Shown here one piece after another: positions 29,233 through 40,024 of a DNA stretch of 64,000 bases. Position 1 is the first letter of the stretch, and every line of letters begins with the position of its first letter. The position numbers and the translations under genes were made by a program. The DNA is from Gracilaria gracilis. Lineage: Eukaryota > Rhodophyta > Florideophyceae > Gracilariales > Gracilariaceae. The stretch is taken from assembly GCA_030374805.1 (NCBI GenBank), contig JARGSG010000130.1, positions 1 to 64,000 of the forward strand. The letters run 5' to 3'. The notes below the pieces were generated by a model. It made no database searches. It worked only from the letters and a program-made list of their open reading frames with translations, and was not told the DNA's origin.

Positions 29233-29793
29233 ATGGCCCCTACCGAGAAGCAGATGAAGGCCTCGATCAAGGAAGGCGGAAAAAAGGGCCAAGACCTCGC
29301 CGGCATGTCCGACATGGGTGGTGTCAAGTTCTTCTCCGTCGCCTTGGAAAGCCCCAATGGCCAGTGGGAGCTCATGGACGCTGTTCTGGAGGGAATGAAC
29401 AAGGAGGTCGACCCCGCAGGTGACGATCGAAAGGGCGGCGCCGGCCACATCGGCAAGTGTTTGCTGTTCGCCGATGAGAAGGCGCTCCTCATCTTGTGCC
29501 ATGTTCCGGACGTCAACAAAGACCTCATCGATCAGCAAGAGTGGTTTACTAAAGTTATTGAAAGTGTTGGTGCTACCAAGATCGGCGATGCTATCACCAT
29601 TGACGGACCGGGCGCTGGTATTGTTCTCAAAGCCGAAATGAAAGCCGATCCAGACGCGAATAAATTCCCGCTTAAGGAGCGCGATGTCGCCATAGGAGAG
29701 AGTTTCAACTACCTAGTCAGCAAGGAACTGGTAAGGCCTGAAGAGAGTGACGATGACGCCAATTACGCAGAGGAGGCAGGCATCGAATGGTAA
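29233..29793 (+). CDS. Conserved-looking soluble protein of unknown function
   Basis: This encodes 186 residues from MAPTEKQMKASIKEGG and is predicted soluble and cytosolic. No signal peptide or membrane segment is present. It looks like a compact alpha/beta domain: GGVKFFSVALESPNGQWELM, EVDPAGDDRKGGAGHIGKCL, LLILCHVPD, WFTKVIESVGAT, then ITIDGPGAGIVLKAEMKADP and ERDVAIGESFNYLVSKELV, with an acidic tail (EESDDDANYAEEAGIEW). The HIGK...ILCHVP...VIESVGA order faintly recalls the C-terminal (DHHA1-type) domain of alanyl-tRNA synthetases, but I do not assign it to that family. Codon use looks genuinely coding, with G/C-ending bias in the 5' half. It is convergent with FkbM copy 2, with only 7 bp between the stop codons, so their 3' untranslated regions must overlap. 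Confidence 0.75.
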   Translation: MAPTEKQMKASIKEGGKKGQDLAGMSDMGGVKFFSVALESPNGQWELMDAVLEGMNKEVDPAGDDRKGGAGHIGKCLLFADEKALLILCHVPDVNKDLIDQQEWFTKVIESVGATKIGDAITIDGPGAGIVLKAEMKADPDANKFPLKERDVAIGESFNYLVSKELVRPEESDDDANYAEEAGIEW

Positions 29794-29800
29794 ACCCTGA

Positions 29801-30967
29801 CTAAAGCCCCAAAAATCGATAGCTAGATCTGTCAAAGCTTCTCATTAACTGCTTCATGCGCTCGCTTACCTCAAATCCGCTCCCGTTGCGTATCCAGATA
29901 TCATCCTTGAGTACTTTGCTTACTTGCTCGTATCCTTGCTTCGATAGAATCTCCTTTACTTCCTTCCCTCGGTTCTCCGTCACAATCACATCCACACGAG
30001 TTTTCTTCCAGTCGAAACCACGCAGCACCTCGATTTCGTGCCCTTCTACATCGAGACTCCAAAAATGCACGTGCTTCACTCCCACTTCTTTGCCGAGCGT
30101 TGAACACTTCATTGGCTTGATTCCGCGAAACCGGCCTTTGAACTTGGAGTCTCTCTCATGCATGCTTCCATTCACTCCGCCGACACCATCAGCCGACACT
30201 ACACCCCCGTACGCGTCAGTTAACGAGAAGTTGACTGTTCTCTCTCTGTCGCTAACACACTTTGCCACCACTCTGCATTGCCTTTCAGTATGTAGCTCTT
30301 CCCAATACTTCTCGTTCGCCTCCACACAAAAACCATCCCAACCCATGCACCGATCCAGGAAGTATGTCCCTGACCACCGCCTCGCGTGATTTGCTGCGAC
30401 ATCTAAATATACAGGTCGTTCCTTGCCCTGTTTTGTGTGCCACAGCTCTGTGAAGAATGCTGCATATATGAACCAATCGGTGAAGTCATGCGAGACGAAA
30501 TGGCCTCGATACAGATGCAGTTTCCGCGGATCTTTGGCTGCTAGGCGCCATTTCCTGCATTCAGCTGGTTCTTTCAGTTCTGACCTGTCCCGAGCCGACC
30601 AATCTAAGAGCGCGAGCCCTTCCTTATCGTACTTTTTCCCGACTGAACTTTTTCTGGTCCCCGTATCCCTGTGAACCGTATTCGATCGCTCCGTGTTTTT
30701 CTGGGTACCGCTCCGAATTGAATCCTCATGAACCTGAGCCTTGTGAAGCATCTTCTCGTTGGAAACATCAACTCGGGCATGTTTTGGGTCGTCCGTGTCA
30801 AAACCTTGTCTTTCCAGCTTGCTCGTCATCTCGTTTGGCATTGAAATCCTTTCTAATTTTGGACGAATCTTGGACCGTACGCCCGAAAGCATGAAGAGGA
30901 GAATAGTTAACGCAGATACCGAAACGATGAAGCATGCCCGTTTCCTCATTGTCCTTTTGCGATGCAT
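29801..30967 (-). CDS. FkbM-type methyltransferase, membrane-anchored, copy 2
   Basis: This encodes 388 residues from MHRKRTMRKRACFIVSVSAL, the start that aligns with copy 1 (MLCGRTMKKRTCFSLSTLTM). The frame is open another 67 codons upstream, without similarity. It has an N-terminal anchor (ACFIVSVSALTILLFMLSGV), a charged stem that is clearly related to but diverged from copy 1, then the methyltransferase domain with VYLDVAANHARRW, GWDGFCVEANEKYW and FWSLDVEGHEIEVLRGFDW. From about 30610 to past the stop codon it is nearly identical to copy 1; I count roughly a dozen residue differences in about 270, against about 40 percent difference in the stem. A role in methylating secreted glycans is inferred from the anchor. 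The two genes are in the same orientation, 4.6 kb apart, separated by the pogo element and the unknown gene. Confidence 0.85.
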   Translation of the reverse strand: MHRKRTMRKRACFIVSVSALTILLFMLSGVRSKIRPKLERISMPNEMTSKLERQGFDTDDPKHARVDVSNEKMLHKAQVHEDSIRSGTQKNTERSNTVHRDTGTRKSSVGKKYDKEGLALLDWSARDRSELKEPAECRKWRLAAKDPRKLHLYRGHFVSHDFTDWFIYAAFFTELWHTKQGKERPVYLDVAANHARRWSGTYFLDRCMGWDGFCVEANEKYWEELHTERQCRVVAKCVSDRERTVNFSLTDAYGGVVSADGVGGVNGSMHERDSKFKGRFRGIKPMKCSTLGKEVGVKHVHFWSLDVEGHEIEVLRGFDWKKTRVDVIVTENRGKEVKEILSKQGYEQVSKVLKDDIWIRNGSGFEVSERMKQLMRSFDRSSYRFLGL

Positions 30968-32326
30968 TTTTGTGGAGGATGAACGTTTGACTGGATGCGA
31001 ATTTGCGAGACTAATTGTGCGGCACACTTTGGCATCGGAGTAGGACGTTGTGTACTTGCGCATCTTTACGGTGTTGTTGCTATTCAGGCGCCGTTCGGAT
31101 ATGATCGTACGATAAACGTGAGGCTTCAATCCAAACTCGTTTACAGCTTCGTATAGCTTCGAAATCAAGTTCGAAACCTGTTGTTGAGTTGAAGCGTGAT
31201 AAAGTTGTCAGCTTTGACGACTCTCCGTGAATTGCATTCATATCCATCCCTGGTGTTTTTCAGTTCGCTCTTTCTTCCGTTAGTGCGGTTTATCCGAAAC
31301 TGATGTCGCCTTTTCAAAGAAACTGACTGTGCCCCGTGATCAACTTTCGTGTGCAATGATTTGGCTCTCGTACTCTTTGAAGAAGAATAACGACATTCGT
31401 TCTCTCTTGGAGGGTATCATATAAGGTTAGGAGCGCTAAAAGGGTGAGAAAGACGGTCTTATAATTGAATGTTAAAACGGCGCGTTTCGGCTTCCAATTC
31501 AGTGACATCTTGGTATGTAACCGAAGCTGAGCTCGGTATGAACGATGTTGCCATTTTTTTCCAAGATTCCTGTTACTTTGCCTTCGTACTGCTTTGGTTA
31601 GGAGAAGGTGTCTCTTCTTGTTCATTTCTCGGACTAGGAGCGCAGTCATGTTGGAATTGAGCGATAACGATTACTTAGGACCCATTGCATCAAGAACTTA
31701 TGATCCGGAATGGTCGTCAACTGAATAATAAGAAGACGAGAAAAATATTTACAGCGACTACTTCCGTGTTTCACGTCGCAATATGGTTGTGGTCTTAATC
31801 CATATTCTACATAAGGAGCCTATTCTGCGTAGCATCTGAGGGGAATTAGTTCTCTGGGTGGTAAAAAAGAAAGCGGAATCCCCAAGCCTATGAAATGGAG
31901 AAAATGACCCTTACCGTTGATAGAGCGCTCGAAGCCTAGAGCTCTTTCGGAATTAATATTCATCCACATCTCTTTTCGAACAAACTGCTGGAATTAGCTG
32001 CAGAACTACAACACATTCATGGGTATCAGAAGTGTCCCCAATGACCATCAATGAGATCAAGTATATCCTTGTAATTATCGTGAACGGGTTCTAGTCAGGG
32101 AGCAACAACTTCGTCTCGTATGAATCAGAAAACTTTTCGCGTTCCTCGTTGAAAGTTTCGTCTCATCCAGCGCAAGCTCTCTTCCTGCGACAGAGTTCTA
32201 CTTCAGCGCGGGAGTTCTGTCTAAAGTTCCCTCATGTGTTAGAACTGTACATCGCTTGAAGAATATATACATACATCAGGTTCCCTTACATGGATTATTG
32301 ACGAAACCACAAACCTCTCCTTCTTC
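30968..32326. other. Intergenic, no supported gene
   Basis: Only short frames without recognisable content occur. The sequence may hold old repeat material, but no termini or protein motifs could be identified. Confidence 0.4.
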
Positions 32327-33752
32327 CTATGCTCTGTAATTACTTGAGGCTTCGTCCTTGTGAACTGTGTTCTTGTACGGCTCCGTTTCTTCCTCACTGG
32401 AAAACATTGGGAAATAATCAGTTTCATCGGATATCTCAGTGTCATCAATGGTTCTTAATTCTAAGGGCTCTGGACTCCCTTCGACAAAATCTAGGGAGGG
32501 AACAGGCTCTCGCTCATGATTGAGAGTCTCGGTTGTCACGAAAGTGCTTCCAGTCCCTTTCCCCTCTCCTCTTCCACGTCTTGCGTTAGAAGTAGACGTG
32601 ATAAGCTCTTTGACAATTGGAATACCGGAGGTCACGGGGACGATACCAGAATCACACACAGCCCACCCCGAGCTCATCAGGACTCCCACAATCGTTGGAC
32701 TCCCGCTGGTTCGCGTTGCGTTCATGTCAATTATCGGACCACCGGAAGATCCTGACCACGATGCTAAATCAACCGAGAAGAATACCCCGCTCCCGAGCGG
32801 TTCAAACAGAATTGGAGTAGTGTTTTTGTCGATCACAAGACTACGCCCGTCATTGACATCGCTTGGGTATTGCGGCAACATGTACTCATATACAACGTCG
32901 TAAACAATGGACGGCGCTATGGTTCCTATCGACAGCGGATCTCCAACAAATTCCCCCTCGATTTGGAAGACAACCAAATCGTTGCTCATGACGCTGGTAA
33001 CTTCCTCGTTTTCAGCATCAACATAAGACTGTGGTATGCATCCCTGAACCAGTTTGTAGACATCGAATGTGCTGTCCACTGCATTCACTTTGCCGGCAAT
33101 AGCATAAAGAAAGGTATTGTGCGGATTGTCATCGCCATACGTCCAGTAAGCCTCTTCGCTCTCATTTTGCCGTTGTTTGTACACACTGCAGTAGAAACAA
33201 ATAACGCAAATGGAGTACAGAGAGAGTTAGTCGTTTCTCCAGAGTGGGGGATTGGATTTAGAGAATCGGTTCTTCCCTTCTACCTTTATTGTGGGCGTAG
33301 CGCGTCTGTCGATCCTACGAATGTGTGGTTTGCGAGTAGAGGTTCTTCTGATTAACTTACCAGTGAGCACTAGATAGAATTTGAGAAGGTGAAATGAATA
33401 TCCCTGTACAGGCCGGTAGCGCACGTTGGGCTGCTTGGATTGAATCAAGAAGGGGAACCTCTGTTTCGACAATAGTTACTATACTTCCCAGCGGAACACC
33501 TTCGTAGTCTGTTGTATTGTCGGGTACCTGTAGAACTTCAATAGTGGACTCACATTCTACTATTGATCGTTGCAGAAGTGGCGGTAAAGAATTTGGTCCT
33601 CGCCTTCGACGCAAAGAGTTTTGGTGAAGATCCAAAGAGATGACCATTGGAGAACGATTTTCTTCATCAATCAATGTTTGAGGCCGGCAATTGGTTTGAG
33701 CGTTACCAAAAGCCAACAATACTGCGGCTGTGAGCAGGAGGAAGGCATTCAT
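32327..33752 (-). CDS. Secreted trypsin-like serine protease (two exons)
   Basis: Exon 1 is 33361-33752 and exon 2 is 32327-33185, with a 175-nt GT-AG intron (donor GTAAGT; acceptor preceded by TTTGTTTCTACTGCAG). The join gives 416 residues. Residues 1-18 (MNAFLLLTAAVLLAFGNA) are a signal peptide. Splicing creates the catalytic His motif GIFISPSQILSSAHC (His130), whose Cys codon is split by the intron. The Asp is likely Asp200 in SNDLVVFQIEG, and the nucleophile Ser278 lies in WSGSSGGPII. These are the three trypsin-fold (S1/PA clan) landmarks in order. An about 110-residue propeptide-like region precedes the domain, and a 100-residue acidic tail (ETEPYKNTVHKDEASSNYRA) follows it. Substrate specificity cannot be read. 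It lies 11 kb from the Kunitz inhibitor gene. The splice model is inferred from sequence. Confidence 0.85.
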
Positions 33753-36290
33753 GGTTCTCTTTCTGCTTCAAACCAGATTCAGTGAATATCTGCAATCAAC
33801 AGAAGCAGGCAAAACAACCCCCGCAAAGGAAGAAATGAGGAATGATATATGCTGTCAGAAGGTTATTAGTTCGAACTTCGTTGAGTGATGCAGGTTGTGG
33901 ACAGTAGAAGGACTACCTTGTTTCGCTGGTGAGACGATTCTTCTTCACTTGCGTCGTAATGTAAGCACGACCTATGAGGAATTCATACTATTGAAAATCC
34001 ATCGTACCGAACCAGGGAAGTGTCACAACTGTTTGTGGACGAGGGCATTTCTCTTCTTTGCGTTGACAACAAACCTGATAAACCAGACCCGCCTTCCGAA
34101 AAGTAGCACAGGGACGTGATGGTCATCTGTTGGGCTCGTGGGCAAGAGAATTATTTCTCTTTCATTCATATTAAAGGCAAGCACTGGGCCATGAAGAAGA
34201 CCGGAGAAAGGTTTGGCCCTTTCTATCTATCGCTCCCAGGATGCTAAACTGCAGAACTAATGAGGTGAGGAAACTCAAAGAAAATGGCAAACAAGGGCCC
34301 AATCTGGGATGCGAAAGGGAAACATCATTGACGTGTCACTCTTGCACCGAAACTCCGCACGTTCACGCAGGAATCGATATATCAACTGCTGTTGGTCTCG
34401 AATACTCCTCTCTATCTAAACAACAACTTACAATCGTAGGAGGCGAATGTCTTGCGAGAGAGCGATTCTTTTAACAGAAACGTTCATACATTGAGTAGTA
34501 ATTGCACTGCTGTATCCGTATGTGTGTGTGTGAGCGACTTGCATGTCCATGAAATGATATTCGAGAGTATGCACGAGGAATTGTACTTCAAGGGTAGGGG
34601 GCTAACCCTCCCTTTCACCTTAACGGAACGCGGATGCTCCTCACTGCGGCAACCAGTCGGAACTCCTGCAATACGCGATTGCTCTCTGGTCAGAGTACAT
34701 ATACAGTATATGTATACTGTGCAGAGTATTGCTCCTGTAAATATTGTAGCTAACGGGTACAGGTGTACTTGATAGGATTAGGACTAGAAGGTTAGCCGTT
34801 TTAGCCGACTTAATTGTTAGATGCTTCGAGCTTTGGCTTCCATCGAATGGTGTTTCACTCTTCTAACCCTTACCCCTTGCAAAGATCCTTTCTTCTTTAT
34901 TATGGCCTGTCGCCCCTGATTCCGAGACAGCAGGAAAAGATTCTTTAGTAACGCCCTATGACACAGCTGCAAGTTCTTCGTGACATCCCGCAGGCTGCTG
35001 TCCGGATAAGGAAACAAAGCAGTGCAGCTGTGGGACGAATGTGAAGAACTTCTTCTTCTTGTTTCACTTCGACAGTTTACACATTTTTAGCCTTCTAAAC
35101 TTCGCGACGAGACTTCTTCGCAGGTCCACCGCACGCTACGAAATAGTCAGTTAGAAATACGATTCGGCATAAACCGCAGAAGTACTTCGCCTGAAGAGAG
35201 GGAACTTTTAAAGCTTTGCTGCAGCTTAATAATAGAACTTTGCTGTCCACAGTAAAGAATATGTCACAGCAGTTTACGGGCGTGGGGCTTGACTCAGGCC
35301 CTGAGTTGCCTCTTTAGTATATTTTGGCGTACCCTGTATGCAGTCTTGCCAAGTTAACATGCAACAACAACTCACACACACACGCATTTCGCAAAGTAAC
35401 GCTAATTTCTTGATTGGGGCGGTTAGAGCGGCGCACAGGCATCTAACAGCCTCACGGGAGGCGTTCACCGCAGAGTGAGAGCACGATGGTAATCATTGAC
35501 CTTCTGAAACCCTGCCCACCAACAACAGTCCCGACGCACGCTTCTATGCAACAAATACAGCCCGGAAGGGCGCGAACATCTTGCACTACTTTCCCTGTTT
35601 CCTTATCGATCCAAACCTTCCTGTTTTCCTAAGTTCCTATTCCGAAAAAGGGAGACTTCTATTCTATAATACCAATGGTAAGCAGTTCCTTCTGGTCAGG
35701 AAGGGCTGAAACTTTGTGGGCCTTTCCCTAATCATTACAAACTTAGAGTTCTTTCATTTTTCTTGCCGCGTTAGAAGTTCATCGCGTTACGTCTTCTTTC
35801 TTATTGCGGACATCAACTTTCAATTACTGAGTTGACATAAAGCTTTCCCTATAGAAGACCCCTCTCACCATGAAGGCTGAGAACCTGTATAGAAATAGTC
35901 TAATTAAATCTCGGAGACTCAATTCTTTTACTTGCGTCGGGTTGGGAGTAAATAATGCATCCGAATCTGTAGTCCTATGATAGGTATGAAACGAATGAAA
36001 CCATGTTTTTTCTTTCGTAGTTTAAACGAGAGCATAATTCGAAATATCAAAGGAGATCTCAGTAAGATCATTTCATTTATGCCATATGAAAGCGAGAGGA
36101 ACTCAAGTCTTCCAAGTTTTTATAATACCATTTCTTTCAAATGGACAAAACACCTTATCCTAGCACAAACAGCTGTAAGAAGGAATAAGTTATAAAGGAG
36201 ATATAGTTAGATAACCCGGTTGATTTTCAGTGCTATGAAGTACTGCATCAATCTGTTGGCTCTTTTGGGTAGTGATATGCCTGAAATCTA
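33753..36290. other. Intergenic, repeat-bearing
   Basis: No gene is supported. The stretch holds an AT-rich nested palindrome at 34698-34726 (gtacatatacagtatatgta core) and a stretch at 35813-35920 that resembles 6012-6130. Frames of 60-106 codons show no motif. Confidence 0.4.
35813..35920. repeat. Diverged dispersed repeat, copy 2
   Basis: This is similar in patches and order to 6012-6130 (shared tgcggacatcaac start, ccctctca and attaaatct). Class unknown. Confidence 0.4.
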
Positions 36291-37055
36291 CTACTCAGAG
36301 GGGTCATTTCGCATCTTCGAGTGGAAATGCCTTTCATGAGCGACGAGGTTGGCGCTACGCTTAAAGACCTTTCCACATATACGACATGCATCCCGCTCGT
36401 GAACTCTTTTGATGTGATCTGTCAAATCACGTTCAAACTTGCTGCGGAATTTGCACCTATCACAAAAGAACTCCACGCATCTCCGTCCGTGAACGGCCTG
36501 TATACAATTTCGATATTTTCCAAACAAAACAATGGAGGGTTAGGTAGACGTGCTATGGAGTTAGTGAGCTTTCATGTGGAGAGAAAGAGAAGAAATTGAA
36601 TACAAACGAACCTCGACATGGCGCTTTCTGTCGAAAGCACTGGCAAAGCTTTTGTCACAATGGGCACAAGAGAACGGCTTGCGTTTCTCATGCACTCTTG
36701 TGTAATGGCGCACAAGCTGTGATCTTTGACGAAATGCTTTAGTGCATTTATTACAATGATGGGAGGCTGAAACTGTGGTAGAGTCAGTTGCAAGTGCTTC
36801 AGTAGAATCGTTGCTGTTTCTAGCCATTGGCAAACTGTTGGCTAGTGCCCTTCCCCGATGGTTGTTTTGGCGGGATGACGACACTCTCGAGAAACTTGGA
36901 TTGGGTTCTGCTGCCATATTGGGAGGTTGCTGATGAAGGTTTGGAATGCGAAGCGGAGGAAGCGTATTATGTTGACGGATACCAGGTGAATGCAATCGAG
37001 TCTTTCGGTTAACGAAAGACGAGAACATATTCTGCAGAATCTCTTTGTTATCCAT
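36291..37055 (-). CDS. C2H2 zinc-finger protein, four fingers (two exons)
   Basis: Exon 1 is 36612-37055 and exon 2 is 36291-36497, with a 114-nt intron (donor GTTCGT, acceptor TGTATACAG). Splicing is in phase and completes the second finger: KRHVE joins AVHGRRC to give H-x4-H. The product has about 216 residues, starting MDNKEILQNMFSSF; an upstream exon is possible because the frame is open further 5'. The N-terminal half is hydrophilic and low in structure (NHRGRALANSL, ATDSTTVSASHH). Then come four fingers: CNKCTKAFRQRSQLVRHYTR-VH, CAHCDKSFASAFDRKRHVEA-VH, CDRCKFRSKFERDLTDHIKR-VH and CRICGKVFKRSANLVAHERH-FH, all C-x2-C-x12-H-x4-H. It is probably a nuclear DNA-binding regulator. The exon 1 frame alone would end finger 2 prematurely, which supports the intron. 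Confidence 0.8.
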
Positions 37056-37174
37056 ATTGGCGATTTGCAATTGGAACCTATTGAAAAAGTAGAACAGATG
37101 CTGTTCTTATTGCTGTTCAAGCTGATGCGAATTGCTACCGGTTTGGATTTTCGAGATGACGGCATCTTTTGTAC

Positions 37175-37179
<5 letters not shown>

Positions 37180-37207
<28 letters not shown>
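37180..37207. repeat. (GA)n microsatellite
   Basis: About fourteen uninterrupted GA dinucleotides occur just upstream of the zinc-finger gene. Confidence 0.9.
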
Positions 37208-37210
<3 letters not shown>

Positions 37211-39004
37211 AACAGTTATGGAATCGGGACTTCAATCGGCCTGAGTCATTCGAATGAGATGCTTTGCCATATCTTAGATCGGTTGTGATCAGAGCTTCAG
37301 AATATGTTGCCGATTTGAGGTAGTTTCGGAGAGAAACCGATTGTTACCTACTCTACGGCCTTGTAGGTCTATCTGCAGGAAGAAGACAACTTAACGAATG
37401 TACGCGCTTTACATGATGCATTGTGAGAAAAACTTGAGCGTGCCGCACATACCAGACACCGATACAGGGCCCGTTAACGTGGAGATGCCGCAATGCGATT
37501 TGGGACGATTTGGGACTTGTCGATAAACGGTCAGGGCCACTTGGAGGTAGCGTTACCGTTCAGCCCGAACGAAATTACCGGCAACTATCTATCTACTGCC
37601 TCCGGCAGAGGTTCATCAGCAAGTAGTGTACCGACGCATTTGCATCGAGGCAGGGTTTGGCTGGTGTATCCTGAAGCTGCCTTGCTATCGGCTTACACGC
37701 AATCTTAGCATGAGCAGGGCTTATCGTCTAAACTTTACTCTTGTAACTGTGAACGTTTCTTCCAGCGAGGGACAGTCCTTGCGCGTAGGGCATCTCCATG
37801 TGGCATCATTAGCAAAGGATTCTTGATGCTTTCGCACGCGAGGTGCCTGGTACGAGAGTGGAGGATGCTGACAAGCAATGAGTTTCTCTTTCGAAATGCG
37901 AAACTCCCTTTTCTTCTCTCGATGGGTTTCCAACTACGACAACGAAAGTAGAGCCGCTTCGTTGGATTGCTTATCAACCTTTTAGGACTATAAATAAATC
38001 CAACCGCTGGCCGAGGGTTGACGCGGTTTGTTTCGTGCCGCAGACACCTACTGTCAAGAAAGACGCACTCCAGGCAATGAGGTGTTTCAAGAGGGACGAC
38101 GAATCACATGGATTATAAAAGACGGTCAAAATTGTCACAGCTCCCTCTCTAGACAAGTTACAGGTACGTTGATTGCTTGGAGGAATCACGAGGAGGGGCA
38201 ACCTTGTTGAATTGAGCTGTTGGTGAACACTTCTTTTGGGAAGGAACAGTACTTGCTTTCAATGCTAGGCATTGATTGCACTGGGATGCTGCTCTCTGGG
38301 CCGTCATATGAAGACTTAAGAATAAGTGAGTACGGAGGTGGATACGACCCCCGTCTTCACCCGCTTGTGCTGCTCTACTAGAGCGTAGATACTGCAGACT
38401 TCAGTATCTACATCCATATAGAATCCAAGTCTTCGACTCCACAAACGAATTCGGCTTTCATGTTTCTCCTTTTTCCAAACTTCATAGGCACCGTTTTGAG
38501 GCCATTACAGGCCTGTGCTACAACGCGGATTCATACAGTACCCAGAAACTGCTGAAGACGAAGCAAGGGTTGCAGCAGGAAAATTTCTCATTCTTATCTA
38601 TGGACAACGGTTTTGTATCACTCTTTCTACCTTGGTAAATTGCAGTTAAGCTCGGTTTTCTCTCTTCAGAAAGGCCTAGAATTAATGTGGTAGGCGTCGA
38701 TTCAGGGATTGGACTGGCTTTCTCGTAGCATGTAGCAGTGTGCAACCAATTCTCGTCTTGAGACATGAGTCAAAGGGCACCGAAGAGCGATGTGTCCGAG
38801 ACTTATTTGACTTCAGTGCCACAGTCGTATCATAGCATCCTTCTGTCAATGTAAGAGGCAATACGATGCAACGAAGACACATGTCCTATGTAGAAACAAG
38901 CTTCGGCTTCTCGAGCTACCCGTTCATCGTGTAGAGAAGTTCCTCGTGATGATGGGATGATGATGATCAGTGATTCGTCACAGATTTTGGCTTTGAAAAG
39001 GATC

Positions 39005-39025
39005 TTGGGTACCCTTGGTACCCAA
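39005..39025. repeat. 21-bp palindrome with GGTACC half-sites
   Basis: TTGGGTACC and GGTACCCAA arms surround CTT. It shares the TTGGTACC word with the recurrent motif family of this window. Confidence 0.6.
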
Positions 39026-39157
39026 ATGTATGATCGCGTAAGCGTTCAGCTTCCGAAACACCTCATCCAACCCTCCCCTGGTTCAAGTTGCGAACCGTTG
39101 TTCGTTTCACCATCACCCCGACCCACTTATACCGCCTAATCAATTAACATCTTGGTG

Positions 39158-40024
39158 CTATTGATTAACCATACGGTAACTGCGAACATACTTAATTTCA
39201 AATCGAGTCGATTGCTGCTTGTTGGGAAGATTGTTGTCACCATATTCCCCAGGAAGACCAAACCAATCGGCAAACACTTCCGAATCCATTTGTAAGTGGA
39301 GCTTGGAATGCCAGTCGGTATTCGGCTTTTCGCGTACCTTAATGTCGTTCAGGTACCATACGATACGCTCCCTGGTCCACAAGAGACCTACCTTTACCCA
39401 TTCCTGGCTCAAGTCTCGCCCTACATCTACTTCCATGGGGCTTGCAATGTCATCTTCTTCTCTCGGACCAGTAAATACATGTGTGTTCATCATGAATAAG
39501 TTCTTGAACTCTCTACCACTGGTTGGTCGCTTTTCGCTGGTCGAGTACTCGAAAACGTCAATCTCAAAGTCCCGTCTCCTTCCAAACCAAAACGCTGAAC
39601 TAATAGCCGAATCCATCATCTTGCAGTAGATCTCAAAATACCCGTACTTCCTTTTCGCTCGAGTCCTAATGAAAGCCGTAGAATACCTTCGGTATCCAAG
39701 CAGACGCCTGTCCCGATTCATTACGCGCAGTACTTCGTCAGTGGGTTGCTCTTCTCTGCTTACCAGGAAAAGGGAACCCCTTTCTATGTACACATTTCGA
39801 TGGTTAAACCACCCAAGCCCACGCCCTGCCCAATTCGGATGATAGCGATGCCATCTACTGCGGCGACCCCACGCACCGCGAACTTTGTCAAATTCATCTG
39901 ACATCTCCCAATCTTTCTCCCAACGCTTTCCTCTACTTGGCGTTACATACGATGGCGGTGGTGCGAATGCACCGCGTTTATCCGGGTCGATATTCAGACG
40001 GGGAATCTGCATGCGAATCACCAT
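39158..40024 (-). CDS. GH16-family glycoside hydrolase (galactan hydrolase-like)
   Basis: This encodes 288 residues. The catalytic signature is FEIDVFEYS, with Glu154, Asp156 and Glu159 (E-x-D-x-x-E) in the strand order typical of GH16. It is preceded by RAKRKYGYFEIYCKMMDSAI and SAFWFGR, the cleft strand before the active site. Later segments also match the fold: WVKVGLLWTRERIVWYLNDI (the family's trailing W-x-V/I-x-F/Y-x-D-G/I strand) and FEIKYVRSYRMV at the C-terminus. GH16 includes agarases, carrageenases, porphyranases, laminarinases and xyloglucan transglycosylases. The N-terminal D-x-W-E-M-S-D-E-F-D and RRYSTAFIRTRAKRKYGYFE layout is agarase-like, but the substrate is not provable. No signal peptide is present at this start. 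An acceptor-like TTTCTTAG lies 16 bp upstream of the ATG, so a first exon may be missing. Confidence 0.85.
   Translation of the reverse strand: MVIRMQIPRLNIDPDKRGAFAPPPSYVTPSRGKRWEKDWEMSDEFDKVRGAWGRRSRWHRYHPNWAGRGLGWFNHRNVYIERGSLFLVSREEQPTDEVLRVMNRDRRLLGYRRYSTAFIRTRAKRKYGYFEIYCKMMDSAISSAFWFGRRRDFEIDVFEYSTSEKRPTSGREFKNLFMMNTHVFTGPREEDDIASPMEVDVGRDLSQEWVKVGLLWTRERIVWYLNDIKVREKPNTDWHSKLHLQMDSEVFADWFGLPGEYGDNNLPNKQQSTRFEIKYVRSYRMVNQ

Larger units (their letters stand above)
37056..39157. other. Intergenic, no supported gene
   Basis: Contains a (GA)n run at 37180-37207 and an imperfect palindrome at 39005-39025 (TTGGGTACC-CTT-GGTACCCAA). A frame at 37493-37708 on the plus strand reads smoothly but has no recognisable domain. 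Confidence 0.4.

Noticed and set aside
39060-39095. tRNA B-box-like ggttcaagttgcgaacc
   Set aside because: It does not fit the consensus end, and no acceptor or anticodon stem can be drawn around it.
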